A stretch of 5,569 bases of DNA from Actinomyces sp. (lineage in GTDB: Bacteria; Actinomycetota; Actinomycetes; Actinomycetales; Actinomycetaceae). The translations under genes and the position numbers were made by a program. The stretch lies in the NCBI GenBank assembly GCA_012837655.1, contig DUQT01000020.1:1-5569 (forward strand), written 5' to 3'. Shown here piece by piece: positions 5,532-5,569 of the stretch. The number at the start of each line of letters is the position of its first letter. Position 1 is the stretch's first letter. The notes beneath the pieces were generated by a model. That model was not told where the DNA came from and made no database searches. It saw nothing but the letters and a program-made list of their open reading frames with translations.

Positions 5532-5569
5532 TTAAGAATCCTCAACGTAGTCGGGGCGTCGCGTTACGC
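5532..5569 (-). CDS. Possible 3' end of a convergent gene (partial)
   Basis: Read on the minus strand, an open frame enters from the right edge and ends at TAA (complement of 5532-5534), giving VTRRPDYVEDS as the last residues. The charged C-terminus looks protein-like, and the position fits a gene converging on ptsI with a 14-base gap. Only 11 residues are visible, so chance is a real possibility. No function can be suggested. Confidence 0.25.
   Translation of the reverse strand, partial: VTRRPDYVEDS

Overview
The window holds a complete sugar phosphotransferase (PTS) operon on the + strand. Before it lies the tail of a sortase-anchored surface protein. Base composition is moderately GC-rich, lower in the first third and higher in ptsI. 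The surface protein ends in an LAKTG sorting signal, a form typical of actinobacterial class E sortases. With GGAG-type ribosome sites and a BglG-type antiterminator, this suggests a host-associated actinobacterium, plausibly Actinomycetaceae (Arcanobacterium/Trueperella/Actinomyces-like). That placement is inferred; no rRNA or other marker is present.

Layout: 1-275 is the 3' end of the surface protein (Pro/Asp/Thr linker, LAKTG, membrane helix, basic tail). 276-634 has no gene but is dense in signals: small hairpins (305-335, 342-357), a strong intrinsic terminator (387-426), a promoter (509-538), an almost textbook ribonucleic antiterminator (RAT, 562-589), and a competing stem (581-620) just before the next ribosome site. 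Then come five genes with gaps of 26 bases or fewer: BglG/LicT/GlcT-family antiterminator (635-1462), EIICB sugar permease (1489-3075), EIIA (3075-3557), HPr (3573-3836) and Enzyme I (3850-5517). The last 52 bases may contain the end of a convergent minus-strand gene.

How they work together: Enzyme I takes phosphate from PEP (His184) and passes it to HPr (His15), EIIA (His82), EIIB (Cys461) and the sugar crossing through EIIC. The antiterminator has an N-terminal RNA-binding domain matching the RAT in its own leader and two PTS regulation domains. The simplest model is a sugar-responsive loop: when EIIB is busy phosphorylating incoming sugar, the antiterminator is not inhibited, binds the RAT and lets transcription run through the operon. 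The permease resembles GlcNAc-type NagE more than glucose-type PtsG, so the substrate is glucose or N-acetylglucosamine, with GlcNAc somewhat favoured.

I found no wholly new system. The most interesting points are the RAT with a terminator-like partner lacking a U-tract, and the placing of the general PTS proteins HPr and Enzyme I under what looks like a sugar-specific antiterminator.
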